Below are positions 1 to 8,467 of a DNA stretch of 64,000 nt, one piece after another. Below the pieces are notes generated by a model, which was given only the letters and a program-made list of their open reading frames with translations, ran no database searches and had not been told where the DNA came from. Source of the stretch: Oscillospiraceae bacterium (lineage in GTDB: Bacteria > Bacillota > Clostridia > Oscillospirales > Ruminococcaceae); contig JAUNSK010000009.1 in assembly GCA_030539275.1 (NCBI GenBank), positions 53,571-117,570 of the forward strand. Direction: 5' to 3'. Made by a program: the position numbers and the translations under genes. How positions within the stretch are numbered: the stretch's first letter is position 1; every line of letters begins with the position of its first letter.

Positions 1-285
1 GATACGACTTCAGATCTTATAACAGATAAACCGGTGGTCATAAACGGAGTTTCGGATGATTACTGTGCAGCCTTGTCTTTTATAATTAATGAAGCCGGAG
101 GCTGGAAAAAATCAGATGACGGATTTTTCTATTACACCAGAGCATTGAGACCAGGTGAAAGTACGACACAGCTTATTGAAGGTACGTCAGGAGGCGAAAT
201 AAACATAAGCGGTCTCATGAACAATGAGTATATTTCGTTCACAGTGTTATCAGAAACATCACAGGAGGCATTCTATGATAAATAA
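1..285 (+). CDS. C-terminal part of a secreted surface protein, possibly TasA/SipW-dependent type (5'-truncated)
   Basis: The reading frame is open from base 1 and ends at a TAA at 283-285, so this is the 3' end of a longer gene; the GTG at 34 is unlikely to be the real start. The visible tail contains a WxxxDDGFFYY segment, a PGESTT segment and a closing VLSETSQEAF. That pattern is typical of SipW-processed TasA/camelysin-like or 'alternate signal-mediated exported' proteins, which assemble on the cell surface. No catalytic motif is visible. It overlaps the next gene by 11 bases, which suggests translational coupling and a shared surface role. The family call is tentative because the N-terminus is missing. 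Confidence 0.5.
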   Translation, partial: DTTSDLITDKPVVINGVSDDYCAALSFIINEAGGWKKSDDGFFYYTRALRPGESTTQLIEGTSGGEINISGLMNNEYISFTVLSETSQEAFYDK

Positions 286-3200
286 TAATCTATTCAGACG
301 TATTACTGCATCAGCTCTTGCATGTATCATAACACTGGGTTCATTAGCAGCAGGCAGCGAGAAAAAGAGCGAAACTGTTTATGCACTTACAGATAACCAG
401 ATGTCAGTTCTTCTGGCCGGAAATGAATATGCAGGGTTATCGCTTGAGGATACAAAAAACAGACTGTCACAGAAATATGTTCTCTCAACAGCCTCATTGT
501 TTTCTATGTTTGTATATGATTCATTCACAGCAACAAACTCTGACGTTGAAGGACGTCTGGCTGCAGGCGGCAATATATTTCAGGAAACCGGAAACGATAC
601 ATTTCAGATAGGCTGCGGTTCTGATGATTACAACATTAAAAACCATAACGGTTCAGCTCATATAATTTCACAGGGCAGACAGGCAGGTACATATTATAAA
701 TCATTTGCATACGTAAGCGGTTTTAAGCCATGGGAATCAAAAGAGAATGCATCTGACTGGTTCGGAAATTACCTTCATCCTAAAACTGCTGTTTTCAGAT
801 CTGACACTGAGATATGGATAAACAACAACGGTCTGCTTGATGCTGATTCATATCAGTATGCTGATGCAGACAACAACGGAAACTGGCTTCAGTATAATGT
901 AATAGATAATTCTGATATATACAGGCTTGGAGAGGGACAGAAGATCATAGACTTTGATGAGGAGTTTAAAGAACTGCGTAAAAGAAGCAGCTTTTTATCA
1001 ACTCAGAGCACACCGCGTACCTGGCTTGGTGAGCGGGAAGATGGTATAGAATTATCATACAGCGGAAATGACAGCCCTTCTGTAATATATTTTAATATAC
1101 CAACAGGTGCAACGTCAGGCGCTTCAGAATCAAATCTGTATTTTGATGTACCTATGAGTTCCAGGGTCGTTCTGAATTTCGCAGGAAAAAATCCGAAAAC
1201 GACTTCTTCATATAAGGCATATTTTAAGAACGCCTCAGGTGAGTACGAACAATTTGAAAACAATGATACACAGACTAAAAATTATCTGTATAATTTTTAT
1301 GAAGCGGAAAACCTTCTGATAAGCAACAGTGTATTTGGCACAGTATTTGCTCCATATGCAAAGGTAACAGGGTACAACGGTCATGTATCAGGCGGTGTTA
1401 TAGCTTATTCATTTTACGGTTCAACCGAAATAGGGCATACGTCGTTTGTACTTGATTCAACATATATTCCCGGTATTGCAAACGGCTATGTTGCAGGAGT
1501 TGCAAAAGTTAATGAAAACGGACAATTTGTTGCCGGAGCGGAGCTCTCTCTTTATGAAGCAGATCCGTCATCACAGAGCCTTATTGGTGCTCCCCTTGAT
1601 ACATGGATATCAGACGGCGGAAGTCATATAATCCCAGTGGAATACAAGGGCAGCGAAGAGATCAGGTGGTACGGAATAAAGGAAACAAAAGCTCCTGCAG
1701 GGTATGAGCTTACAGAGGATATATTTATATTCAGCGTCTCCAGACAGACCAGGGAGACTGATCTGACACGGGAAGCAGAACTGCTGCAGGAAACTGCTGC
1801 GCAACAGGAATCTGACTTTGCGCAGCAAACAGAATTATCTCAGGATGTGTATTTACAGACACCCGAAACCAAACAGCTTACATATTCACGCAGGGACGGC
1901 GGGGCTTTTTATTTCAGCAATACAAATATAGATCAGAGCAGGAAGATCAAGTCTATAACCTTTACTTTTACAAATGATATTCTTGCAGGTGCTGCGGGCT
2001 TTATCGGTTCACAGGCAAATGACGGTACCGGGTGGATGGGCTTTAATTATGATGAACCATCAAGCACGATAACTGTTGAATTATCAAATCAGCCGAATTA
2101 CAGCAAATTTGATTTCAATGAGTTTGAACTTCAGATATGGAGATATACTGACACTTCCGGAAACCTGGTGTGGGAATATGAGCAGATGAGTGTTGTAGAA
2201 ATTGCAGATGTTTATATTACATATGATGACTCATCATCAGAGCTGCCGGATGCACCTGAAACACCTTCAGAGCCGGTTCCCGAAAAGAAACCGGTAAAAG
2301 CAGTGACTGACACATACACAGTAAAAGCACTGGACGGCAGCCTGCTTGGTACAGTAACAGCAACAACTTATCACTATGATGACGGCTCAACAGCAACTGA
2401 TTACAGCGGACAGCAGGCAACAATAAGTATCCTCAACAAAAAGCTTCCGTCTGATATAAGTCTTTCTAAAACTGCACAGAGTATAGGCTCATACACAAAA
2501 GAAACATCAGATGAAAACTGGGTATATCTTGATAAGACGGACAATGCGGACGGGGATTATATCATAGATCTTAAAGCGTATGATCAGACAGTGAAGAGTT
2601 TAGAGATAACAGCCATTGATTTTAATGAGGATTTTGCATGTGATATTTATTTCAACAGCGGAAAAGCACAGCAGTTAAAGATCGAACAGTTCTCCGGTGA
2701 TACAATGACAGTAAACGGAGGATGGTGGAATCAGCCGGATGCAAATGAACTTATAACGATCAGGACAAAAGAACTGTGGTGGGGATACACAGGAGAAGGA
2801 AACATATCACAGGTAAAGGTTATATTGAATGATGATACAGAAATTATCTGTACCACTGTAAATACTCAGAAGGATTTTGTATTTACCGAGGATAAGGAGG
2901 CCACGCTTAGCGGTGAATATACAGGCAGCAATAATGCCGTAATGTATAAGATAACGGTGAGCGGAAACAATCTTGCATTACATCCTGTGACTGATATTCT
3001 TCCTGAAGGCATAAAATTTCTGAAGCTGATGTCACCGACAGATAAACTGACCTATACAGAAACCGGCAGCGAGATAGAATTCAAATTTAATTCTGATATT
3101 GATGCATCATACAGCACATATGATATAGTTTATCTGTGTGAAATACAGGATACATCAGCAGTAAGATATATAAACCGTGTATACGCAGACGATGAGGAAG

Positions 3201-3619
3201 CGAGTGCACAGATAAAGCAGAAGACATATCATGCACAGCTTGAAATTATTAAAAAATATATAAACGGTGAAAATCAGCCGGCAAATGCCGATCCTTTTGC
3301 ATCTGTTGTTATAGGCATAACAAAAACAGATGAATCGGGCGGATCATCATTATTTGATGTTGTTATGCAGGCAGATGAAAACGGAGCGTTCTCTAGTGTA
3401 AAGATTGAACTTACAGTCGGCTATACCTACAAAATAACTGAGATATACAGCAGCTGCGGTTCATTTTACAGTATGGTTTCACCCTCAGCAGTTGCTGCAG
3501 ACGGAGTTCTGACACTCATTCCTGAAAAGGACAAGGATTATGTATGCGAAATCACAAATAAGAAATCAATAAATAAAATATATTCTGACTCAGCGGAAAA
3601 CAAGCTGTATCTGAAATAA
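275..3619 (+). CDS. Secreted choice-of-anchor A / SpaA-domain surface protein
   Basis: About 1114 aa. The start is the ATG at 275, preceded by AGGAGG at 263-268 with 6-nt spacing; earlier in-frame ATGs lie inside the upstream gene without a ribosome site. Residues 1-28 form a signal peptide (basic NNNLFRR then a hydrophobic run). An NSDVEGRLAAGGN motif near residue 90 and a later GTVFAPYA / SGGVIAYSFYG segment are the marks of the choice-of-anchor A (collagen-binding-like) domain. A SpaA/Cna-B-like domain follows (KETKAPAGYEL near residue 490), then large beta-rich regions and a last prealbumin-like repeat ending CEITNK. No LPXTG motif or C-terminal membrane anchor is present, so attachment is unexplained. 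Likely an adhesin or matrix component working with the upstream protein. Confidence 0.75.
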   Translation: MINNNLFRRITASALACIITLGSLAAGSEKKSETVYALTDNQMSVLLAGNEYAGLSLEDTKNRLSQKYVLSTASLFSMFVYDSFTATNSDVEGRLAAGGNIFQETGNDTFQIGCGSDDYNIKNHNGSAHIISQGRQAGTYYKSFAYVSGFKPWESKENASDWFGNYLHPKTAVFRSDTEIWINNNGLLDADSYQYADADNNGNWLQYNVIDNSDIYRLGEGQKIIDFDEEFKELRKRSSFLSTQSTPRTWLGEREDGIELSYSGNDSPSVIYFNIPTGATSGASESNLYFDVPMSSRVVLNFAGKNPKTTSSYKAYFKNASGEYEQFENNDTQTKNYLYNFYEAENLLISNSVFGTVFAPYAKVTGYNGHVSGGVIAYSFYGSTEIGHTSFVLDSTYIPGIANGYVAGVAKVNENGQFVAGAELSLYEADPSSQSLIGAPLDTWISDGGSHIIPVEYKGSEEIRWYGIKETKAPAGYELTEDIFIFSVSRQTRETDLTREAELLQETAAQQESDFAQQTELSQDVYLQTPETKQLTYSRRDGGAFYFSNTNIDQSRKIKSITFTFTNDILAGAAGFIGSQANDGTGWMGFNYDEPSSTITVELSNQPNYSKFDFNEFELQIWRYTDTSGNLVWEYEQMSVVEIADVYITYDDSSSELPDAPETPSEPVPEKKPVKAVTDTYTVKALDGSLLGTVTATTYHYDDGSTATDYSGQQATISILNKKLPSDISLSKTAQSIGSYTKETSDENWVYLDKTDNADGDYIIDLKAYDQTVKSLEITAIDFNEDFACDIYFNSGKAQQLKIEQFSGDTMTVNGGWWNQPDANELITIRTKELWWGYTGEGNISQVKVILNDDTEIICTTVNTQKDFVFTEDKEATLSGEYTGSNNAVMYKITVSGNNLALHPVTDILPEGIKFLKLMSPTDKLTYTETGSEIEFKFNSDIDASYSTYDIVYLCEIQDTSAVRYINRVYADDEEASAQIKQKTYHAQLEIIKKYINGENQPANADPFASVVIGITKTDESGGSSLFDVVMQADENGAFSSVKIELTVGYTYKITEIYSSCGSFYSMVSPSAVAADGVLTLIPEKDKDYVCEITNKKSINKIYSDSAENKLYLK

Positions 3620-3644
3620 ATTTAAATCTTCGGATAAACTAAGA

Positions 3645-3682
3645 GCCTCTGTCATATTGTATGACATGAGGCCCTCTTTTTT
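3645..3682 (+). terminator. Rho-independent terminator
   Basis: GCCTC plus GTCATA pair with TATGAC plus GAGGC around a TTG loop, followed by a CTCTTTTTT tract. It closes the surface-protein unit. Confidence 0.8.
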
Positions 3683-3730
3683 GAAGATATCAGATAAGGC
3701 TCAGTTTGATATTCTTATATCATAAAATGC

Positions 3731-3759
3731 TTGAAGTTTACCGTTAATTATGTTAAAAT
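3731..3759 (+). promoter_or_regulatory. Sigma-A promoter of the Ddl-like/MurI-like/DUF1934 operon
   Basis: TTGAAG at 3731-3736, 17-nt spacer, TAAAAT at 3754-3759; about 65 bases before the start codon. Confidence 0.65.
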
Positions 3760-3824
3760 AAATAAATATAACAGTACATAAAAATAATGACTGTCAAAAA
3801 TAAATGATTGAGGGAGGGTTATAA

Positions 3825-4895
3825 ATGTCAAAGGTCAGAGTAGCGATAATTTTCGGTGGTGTTTCAAATGAATATGAAACCTCTCTGTTATGTGCTTCGT
3901 CAGTCATTGACAATATATGCTGTGATGATTATGAGGTTGTCAGCATAGGAATAACACGTAAGGGACGGTGGCTGTATTATCCGGGAAATACCGATGATAT
4001 AAGAAATGACACCTGGAGCGAAAATGAAGACTGTATACCTGTTGTAATTTCTCCTGATCCGAACCGTAAGGGACTTATTAAGATCGAAAACGGTGAGGCC
4101 TCATTTACCCGGCTTGATGTTATTTTCCCGCTTCTTTACGGTAAAAACGGAGAAGATGGTACAATATCAGGTATTCTCAGAGTTACAGGCATTCCTTACG
4201 TAGGCAGCGATCTGATGGCATCTGCTGCATGTATGGATAAAACATATACACGAATGGTCCTTGGATACAACAACATTAGAACCTCTAACTGGAGAATGAT
4301 GTTCAGAAATCAGCTCAATAATATAGATGAGCTGTGTGAGGAGTTCTGTGCCGAACTTGCTTATCCGATCATAGTCAAACCTGCAAACTTTGGTTCATCT
4401 CAGACTGTAAACAAAGCATCTGATTTCGAAACTCTCAAGGATGCAGTCAAGTTAGCGCTTGCACAGGATGATAAGGTGGTAGTTGAAGAGTTTGTCGAGG
4501 GCAAGGAGCTTCAGGTTGCAGTAATGGGTTATGAGAGGCTGGTTGTAACTGATCCGGGAGAAGTAATAACAGAGCATGATGACTTTGATTTCAATTCAAT
4601 GTTTTCTAAGGTGAACAACGTTATTCCTGCAAAGATCGAAAACGGTGTTGCGGTCACACTCAGACAGATGGCAAGAAACGTATATGAACTAATGGGCTGC
4701 ACAGGAATGGCAAGAATTGATTTCTATTGTACAGATGACGGAAGTATAATAATAAGTCAGATAAATACAGTACCTGAACTTTCATCAGACAGTATGTATG
4801 TAAAACTGATGGAACACTCGGGATACGGATTTTCTAATCTTATTGATACACTTATAAATGAAGCTATAGATAATTATGACGGAAAATCCGTATAA
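3825..4895 (+). CDS. D-alanine--D-alanine ligase-like ATP-grasp protein with altered active site
   Basis: 356 aa, the usual Ddl length. Start ATG with GAGGGAGGG just upstream. Ddl ligates two D-Ala residues for peptidoglycan in the cytoplasm. Family signatures are clear: GGVSNEYETS near the N-terminus, NGEDGTISG (109-117), MDKTYTR (138-144), KPANFGSS (185-192) and ARIDFY (296-301). Several residues that are nearly invariant in Ddl differ: the His of HGxxGEDG is Tyr105, the Mg-binding Glu of NEINTxPG is Gln312 (Asn314 is kept), and the Gly of that motif is Glu318. The omega-loop tyrosine motif is also not recognisable (FDFNSMF). It heads an operon with a MurI-like gene that also carries active-site changes. 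It may have another substrate, be weak, or be regulatory; another ddl is expected elsewhere in the genome. Confidence 0.75.
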   Translation: MSKVRVAIIFGGVSNEYETSLLCASSVIDNICCDDYEVVSIGITRKGRWLYYPGNTDDIRNDTWSENEDCIPVVISPDPNRKGLIKIENGEASFTRLDVIFPLLYGKNGEDGTISGILRVTGIPYVGSDLMASAACMDKTYTRMVLGYNNIRTSNWRMMFRNQLNNIDELCEEFCAELAYPIIVKPANFGSSQTVNKASDFETLKDAVKLALAQDDKVVVEEFVEGKELQVAVMGYERLVVTDPGEVITEHDDFDFNSMFSKVNNVIPAKIENGVAVTLRQMARNVYELMGCTGMARIDFYCTDDGSIIISQINTVPELSSDSMYVKLMEHSGYGFSNLIDTLINEAIDNYDGKSV

Positions 4896-4927
4896 ATATA
4901 TTGATACGGAAAGGGCGTATTTTGCTA

Positions 4928-5728
4928 ATGAATGATTGCGCAATAGGAATATTTGATTCTGGAATAGGCGGTCTTGCACTGGTGGATGAACTGAATAAAT
5001 ATCTTCCTGATGAGGATATTATTTTTCATTATGATCCGCTTGAGCTTACGGACACTGAAAATGATAAAAACTTAATAAAAGAATATATAAACAAGAACAT
5101 TCAGTATTTTCTAAATAAAAATGTTAAAATGATTTTATCCTGTTCGAGTGAGGCAAATACTGTTTCAGGATTAAAAACGCCTGATACTCAGGTAAAGTAT
5201 TCAGGAGTATTCCTGCCGGCGGCACAGGCCGCATGCGGCGCTACGAAAAACAACAAGATCGGTATTCTTGGTTCAGCACAGGTAGTAAAAAAAGGCGGGT
5301 ATGTTCGTGTCATTAAAAACATCAAGCCTAATGCAGCGGTCACAGGCTGTATTTGTCCTATGCTGTCACAGATAATTGAAACAGGACTTACTGCCGGTGA
5401 TCCGGCGGTCAGACTTGCACTTGAACAGTCACTCCAGACTCTTATTGCGGACAAAACAGATACTGTTATCCTGGCTGACGGACACTATACCGCAGTCAGA
5501 ACACTTGCAGCTGAGATCCTCGGACCATCTGTTGCAGTTATTTCACCATTTGAGGAAACTGCGAAGCAGGCATACAATTATCTTTTAAGTTCAGATCTTC
5601 TTACTTTCAGGGAAACGACGGGTCTTAACCGTATTGATCTTGAGACAGATCATGAAAACTTTTCCGGTATAGCTTCAATGTTTATTGAAAGGGAAAACAC
5701 AGTATTCAGTGACTGCAGGCAAAAATAA
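4928..5728 (+). CDS. Glutamate racemase (MurI)-like protein lacking the second catalytic cysteine
   Basis: 266 aa from ATG 4928, preceded by AAAGGG; the TTG at 4901 is in frame but has no better ribosome site. MurI interconverts L- and D-glutamate for peptidoglycan using two cysteines. The N-terminal IGIFDSGIGG is a perfect family signature, and the first cysteine is kept (LSCSSEANT, Cys72), although the usual CNT is CSS. The second motif, normally GCTHYP, reads ADGHYT (183-188), so the second cysteine is replaced by Asp184. The usual PYG region after the first strand is also missing. Two-base racemisation by the known mechanism should therefore not work. It follows the Ddl-like gene by 32 bases in the same transcript. 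Confidence 0.75.
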   Translation: MNDCAIGIFDSGIGGLALVDELNKYLPDEDIIFHYDPLELTDTENDKNLIKEYINKNIQYFLNKNVKMILSCSSEANTVSGLKTPDTQVKYSGVFLPAAQAACGATKNNKIGILGSAQVVKKGGYVRVIKNIKPNAAVTGCICPMLSQIIETGLTAGDPAVRLALEQSLQTLIADKTDTVILADGHYTAVRTLAAEILGPSVAVISPFEETAKQAYNYLLSSDLLTFRETTGLNRIDLETDHENFSGIASMFIERENTVFSDCRQK

Positions 5729-5747
5729 ATTAAAAAGGAATCTTAAA

Positions 5748-6164
5748 ATGTCCAAAACCATTATGATCAAAATGAAAAGTATTCAGACTATGGAAGAAGA
5801 AAAAAATGAAATGGAGCTTATTACTGAAGGCAGTCTAGAGATAAGCGACGGCATGATACGGATATCATATGTCGATTCAGAGGCTACCGGATTTGAAGGT
5901 TCAGATACGACAATACAGATAGATTCTTCCAATACAGCGACAATAAACAGGACCGGAAAATCAAACTCAAATCTTGTCCTTGAAATGAATAAAAAGCATT
6001 ACTGTCATTATGGCACTCCTTACGGAGATATGATGGTAGGCGTTTTTACCCATAGTATAAAAAACAATATAAATAATAACGGCGGAAGCCTGTATATGAA
6101 GTATACGCTGGATATAAATTCCTCATATGTATCAGATAATGAGATTTTTCTTGATATAGAGTAA
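5748..6164 (+). CDS. DUF1934 (YwiB-like) beta-barrel protein
   Basis: 138 aa from ATG 5748, with AAGGA 8 bases upstream. The pattern fits DUF1934, a small calycin-like beta-barrel family of unknown biochemical role that is often found beside ddl, murI or argS in Clostridia. Visible landmarks are an N-terminal strand (MIKMKSIQTME), an EGSLEISDGMIRISY segment, a TTIQI segment and a C-terminal YTLDINSSYVSDNEI segment. No signal peptide or membrane segment. It is the third gene of the Ddl-like/MurI-like operon, 19 bases after the MurI-like stop. Confidence 0.75.
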   Translation: MSKTIMIKMKSIQTMEEEKNEMELITEGSLEISDGMIRISYVDSEATGFEGSDTTIQIDSSNTATINRTGKSNSNLVLEMNKKHYCHYGTPYGDMMVGVFTHSIKNNINNNGGSLYMKYTLDINSSYVSDNEIFLDIE

Positions 6165-6194
6165 TTTTTCGATTATATATCGTAAAAATTACTC
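6158..6194 (+). terminator. AT-rich hairpin overlapping the DUF1934 stop codon
   Basis: AGAGTAATTTTT pairs with AAAAATTACTCT around a short AT-rich centre. There is no clean T tract after it, so termination on the plus strand is only probable. Confidence 0.4.
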
Positions 6195-6304
6195 TATTGA
6201 TAAAATATTATTTGTAAAATATGTATACAAATAAAGTCTCAAAAACATTTATTTTGGGGCGCTTGTGAATAATATACAAGTTTCCGATAAAAATGCCGAC
6301 ATAA

Positions 6305-6353
6305 TTAACAATTTGTTAACATATAAGAACGTATTATGTGTTACAATTTGTAA
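6305..6353. promoter_or_regulatory. Paired palindromes, candidate operator for the PucR/CdaR-type regulator
   Basis: TTAACAA-T-TTGTTAA at 6305-6319 and TTACAA-T-TTGTAA at 6341-6353. The two sites share the ACAATTTGT core, their centres are 35 bp apart, and they lie 60-110 bp before the regulator start. Confidence 0.4.
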
Positions 6354-6415
6354 TAATATAATTCGATAAATGATGGGATAAAACGTTCAATTATATTCAG
6401 AAAGGGATAATGTTT

Positions 6416-7501
6416 ATGGCTAATAGATTATTTCAGGGACTGGTTCATCAGATGTGCGAAACGATAGATGCTACTATCGGTGTTGTTGACGAGACAGCTA
6501 CTATTATCGCCTGCAGTGAACTTACAAAGATAGGTACAACTAATGAGTTTGTATCACTCGACCTTAATGGTTCAAGCGACACTTTTATTCGTGACGGCTA
6601 TACATACAAGCCGTTTGGCTCAAATATTAAACCTGACTATGCTGTATTTGTAGAGGGCGTTGATGAAACAGCAGCCAAGTATGCAAATATTCTTGCTATC
6701 ACACTTACAAATATCAAGCAGTATTATGATGAAAAGTATGACAGAAACAACTTTATAAAGAATGTTGTACTTGACAATGTTCTGCCTGGTGATATTGTTA
6801 TCAAGGCAAGAGAACTTCACTTCAATGCAGAAGTAAGCCGTGTTGTTCTCCTTATCAGAATCGTTTCAGCTAACGATATTTCTGCTTACGATGTAATACA
6901 GAACTTATTCCCTGATAAGAGCAAGGACTTTGTTTTCAATATAACAGAAACAGATATAGTTCTTGTAAAGGAAATTAAAAATACAGTTGACAGCAAGGAT
7001 CTCGAAAAGCTTGCAAGATCAATTGCAGATACTCTCAGCGGAGAGTTCTACACAAGAGTTAATGTCGGTATAGGAAATCCGGTTATCGGAGTTAAGGACC
7101 TTGCAAGATCATTCAAGGAAGCACAGACTGCACTTGAGGTCGGTAAGGTATTTGATACGGACAAGGTTATCGTAAGCTATGATAACCTTGGTATTGCGAG
7201 ACTTGTATATCATCTCCCTACAACACTCTGTGAAACATTTTTACATGAAGTATTCAAGAGAGGCAGCATAGAGTCACTCGATCATGAAACATTGTTTACA
7301 ATACAGCGTTTCTTTGAAAATAACCTCAACGTTTCAGAAACTTCAAGAAAACTCTTTGTACATCGTAATACTCTGGTGTACAGACTTGAAAAAATCAAAA
7401 AACTTACAGGTCTTGATCTGAGAGAGTTTGATCATGCTATAATATTCAAGATTGCATTAATGGTTAAAAAGTATCTGTCCGCTAACCCGGTGAAGTTCTG
7501 A
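6416..7501 (+). CDS. PucR/CdaR-type helix-turn-helix regulator
   Basis: 361 aa from ATG 6416 (AAAGGG with 9-nt spacing; ATG 6410 has only 3 nt and is less likely). The C-terminal 60 residues form the PucR HTH_30 domain: LNVSETSRKLFVHRNTL then YRLEKIKKLTGLDL. A GGDEF-like degenerate middle region (VNVGIGNPVIGVKDLARSF), usual for the CdaR/PucR family, precedes it. The N-terminal 120 residues are probably a sensor domain with no motif I recognise. Members often control neighbouring catabolic genes or themselves. Here it is a single gene between a hairpin and a strong terminator, with paired palindromes upstream that suggest autoregulation. Confidence 0.8.
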   Translation: MANRLFQGLVHQMCETIDATIGVVDETATIIACSELTKIGTTNEFVSLDLNGSSDTFIRDGYTYKPFGSNIKPDYAVFVEGVDETAAKYANILAITLTNIKQYYDEKYDRNNFIKNVVLDNVLPGDIVIKARELHFNAEVSRVVLLIRIVSANDISAYDVIQNLFPDKSKDFVFNITETDIVLVKEIKNTVDSKDLEKLARSIADTLSGEFYTRVNVGIGNPVIGVKDLARSFKEAQTALEVGKVFDTDKVIVSYDNLGIARLVYHLPTTLCETFLHEVFKRGSIESLDHETLFTIQRFFENNLNVSETSRKLFVHRNTLVYRLEKIKKLTGLDLREFDHAIIFKIALMVKKYLSANPVKF

Positions 7502-7506
7502 TCGAC

Positions 7507-7557
7507 TGCGGCAAGGAATTCCTGCCATGCGGGTGGAATCCTTGCCGCATTTTGTTT
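7507..7557 (+). terminator. Rho-independent terminator
   Basis: TGCGGCAAGGA pairs with TCCTTGCCGCA, followed by TTTTGTTT; ends the regulator gene. Confidence 0.85.
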
Positions 7558-7595
7558 GACTTTGCTTTTAGCTGTAAAAATTAGGTGGTGTATTT

Positions 7596-8414
7596 GTGGT
7601 AGATCTGAAAAATGTTTCAGTTGCTTACAATAAAGGACATGACGTAATCAAAGGTATTGATATTCATATTGATGACGGAGATTTTACTTTTATTGTTGGT
7701 GCGTCAGGAGCCGGCAAGAGTACAATTATAAAACTTCTGCTTAAGGAAATAGATGCATCTGACGGAATGGTATGGGTAAACGGATATAATCTCAGAACCC
7801 TGAAAAAATCAAGGATCCCGAAGTTCAGAAGAACTATCGGAGTTGTGTTTCAGGACTTCAGGCTTATACCTACAATGACAGTATATGACAATATTGCGTT
7901 TGTTCTCAGAGTTATCAATGCGCCAAGATCATATATCAGGAAAAGAGTTCCGTATGTGATTGGTCTTGTAGGTCTTCAGAGCAAAATAAAGTCATATCCA
8001 AACGAACTTTCAGGCGGTGAGCAGCAGCGTGTTGCACTGGCACGTGCACTTGTTAATGATCCTAAACTGCTCATTGCAGATGAGCCGACAGGAAACGTTG
8101 ATCCGGAACTGTCGCAGGAGATAGTAGGACTTCTCAAGGCAATAAATCAGTGCGGGACTACAGTTGTAATGGTTACTCATGAACATGAACTGGTAAAGCA
8201 TTTCGGAGGACGTCTGATCAATATTAACCAGGGTAAGATCATCTATGATGATTTTATTAACGGAGAATCTGAATCAGAAGAAGATTATGATTCAGAAGCA
8301 GTTGTTGAGTATGATTCCGATTATGATCCGGATGAACAGCAGCAGATAATGTCAGATGTTCTGGATGAAACCGATAATCAGGACAGCACCGGTGACAAAA
8401 CTGAGGGTGTCTGA
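7596..8414 (+). CDS. ftsE: Cell division ATP-binding protein FtsE
   Basis: 272 aa, GTG start 5 nt after AGGTGGTG. FtsE is the cytoplasmic ATPase of the FtsEX complex, which activates cell-wall hydrolases at the division site or along the sidewall. Walker A (GASGAGKST, near 38-46), ABC signature (LSGGEQQR), Walker B ([12 protein letters not shown]) and the switch histidine (VTHEHE) are all present. After the normal end near residue 220 there is an unusual tail of about 50 residues, very rich in Asp and Glu. ftsX follows directly and two M23 peptidases lie downstream, matching the known FtsEX-PcsB/CwlO partnership. Confidence 0.93.
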   Translation: MVDLKNVSVAYNKGHDVIKGIDIHIDDGDFTFIVGASGAGKSTIIKLLLKEIDASDGMVWVNGYNLRTLKKSRIPKFRRTIGVVFQDFRLIPTMTVYDNIAFVLRVINAPRSYIRKRVPYVIGLVGLQSKIKSYPNELSGGEQQRVALARALVNDPKLLIADEPTGNVDPELSQEIVGLLKAINQCGTTVVMVTHEHELVKHFGGRLININQGKIIYDDFINGESESEEDYDSEAVVEYDSDYDPDEQQQIMSDVLDETDNQDSTGDKTEGV

Positions 8415-8467
8415 TATTTCCTGATTATGTTGTGTAATATTTTAAGGGGTGATTTTGCATTAGTAGT

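Noticed and set aside
3825-4895. Van-type (D-Ala-D-Lac or D-Ala-D-Ser) resistance ligase
   Set aside because: The omega-loop motifs of VanA/VanC are absent and there are no vanH, vanX or vanT neighbours; residue changes point to loss or change of function.
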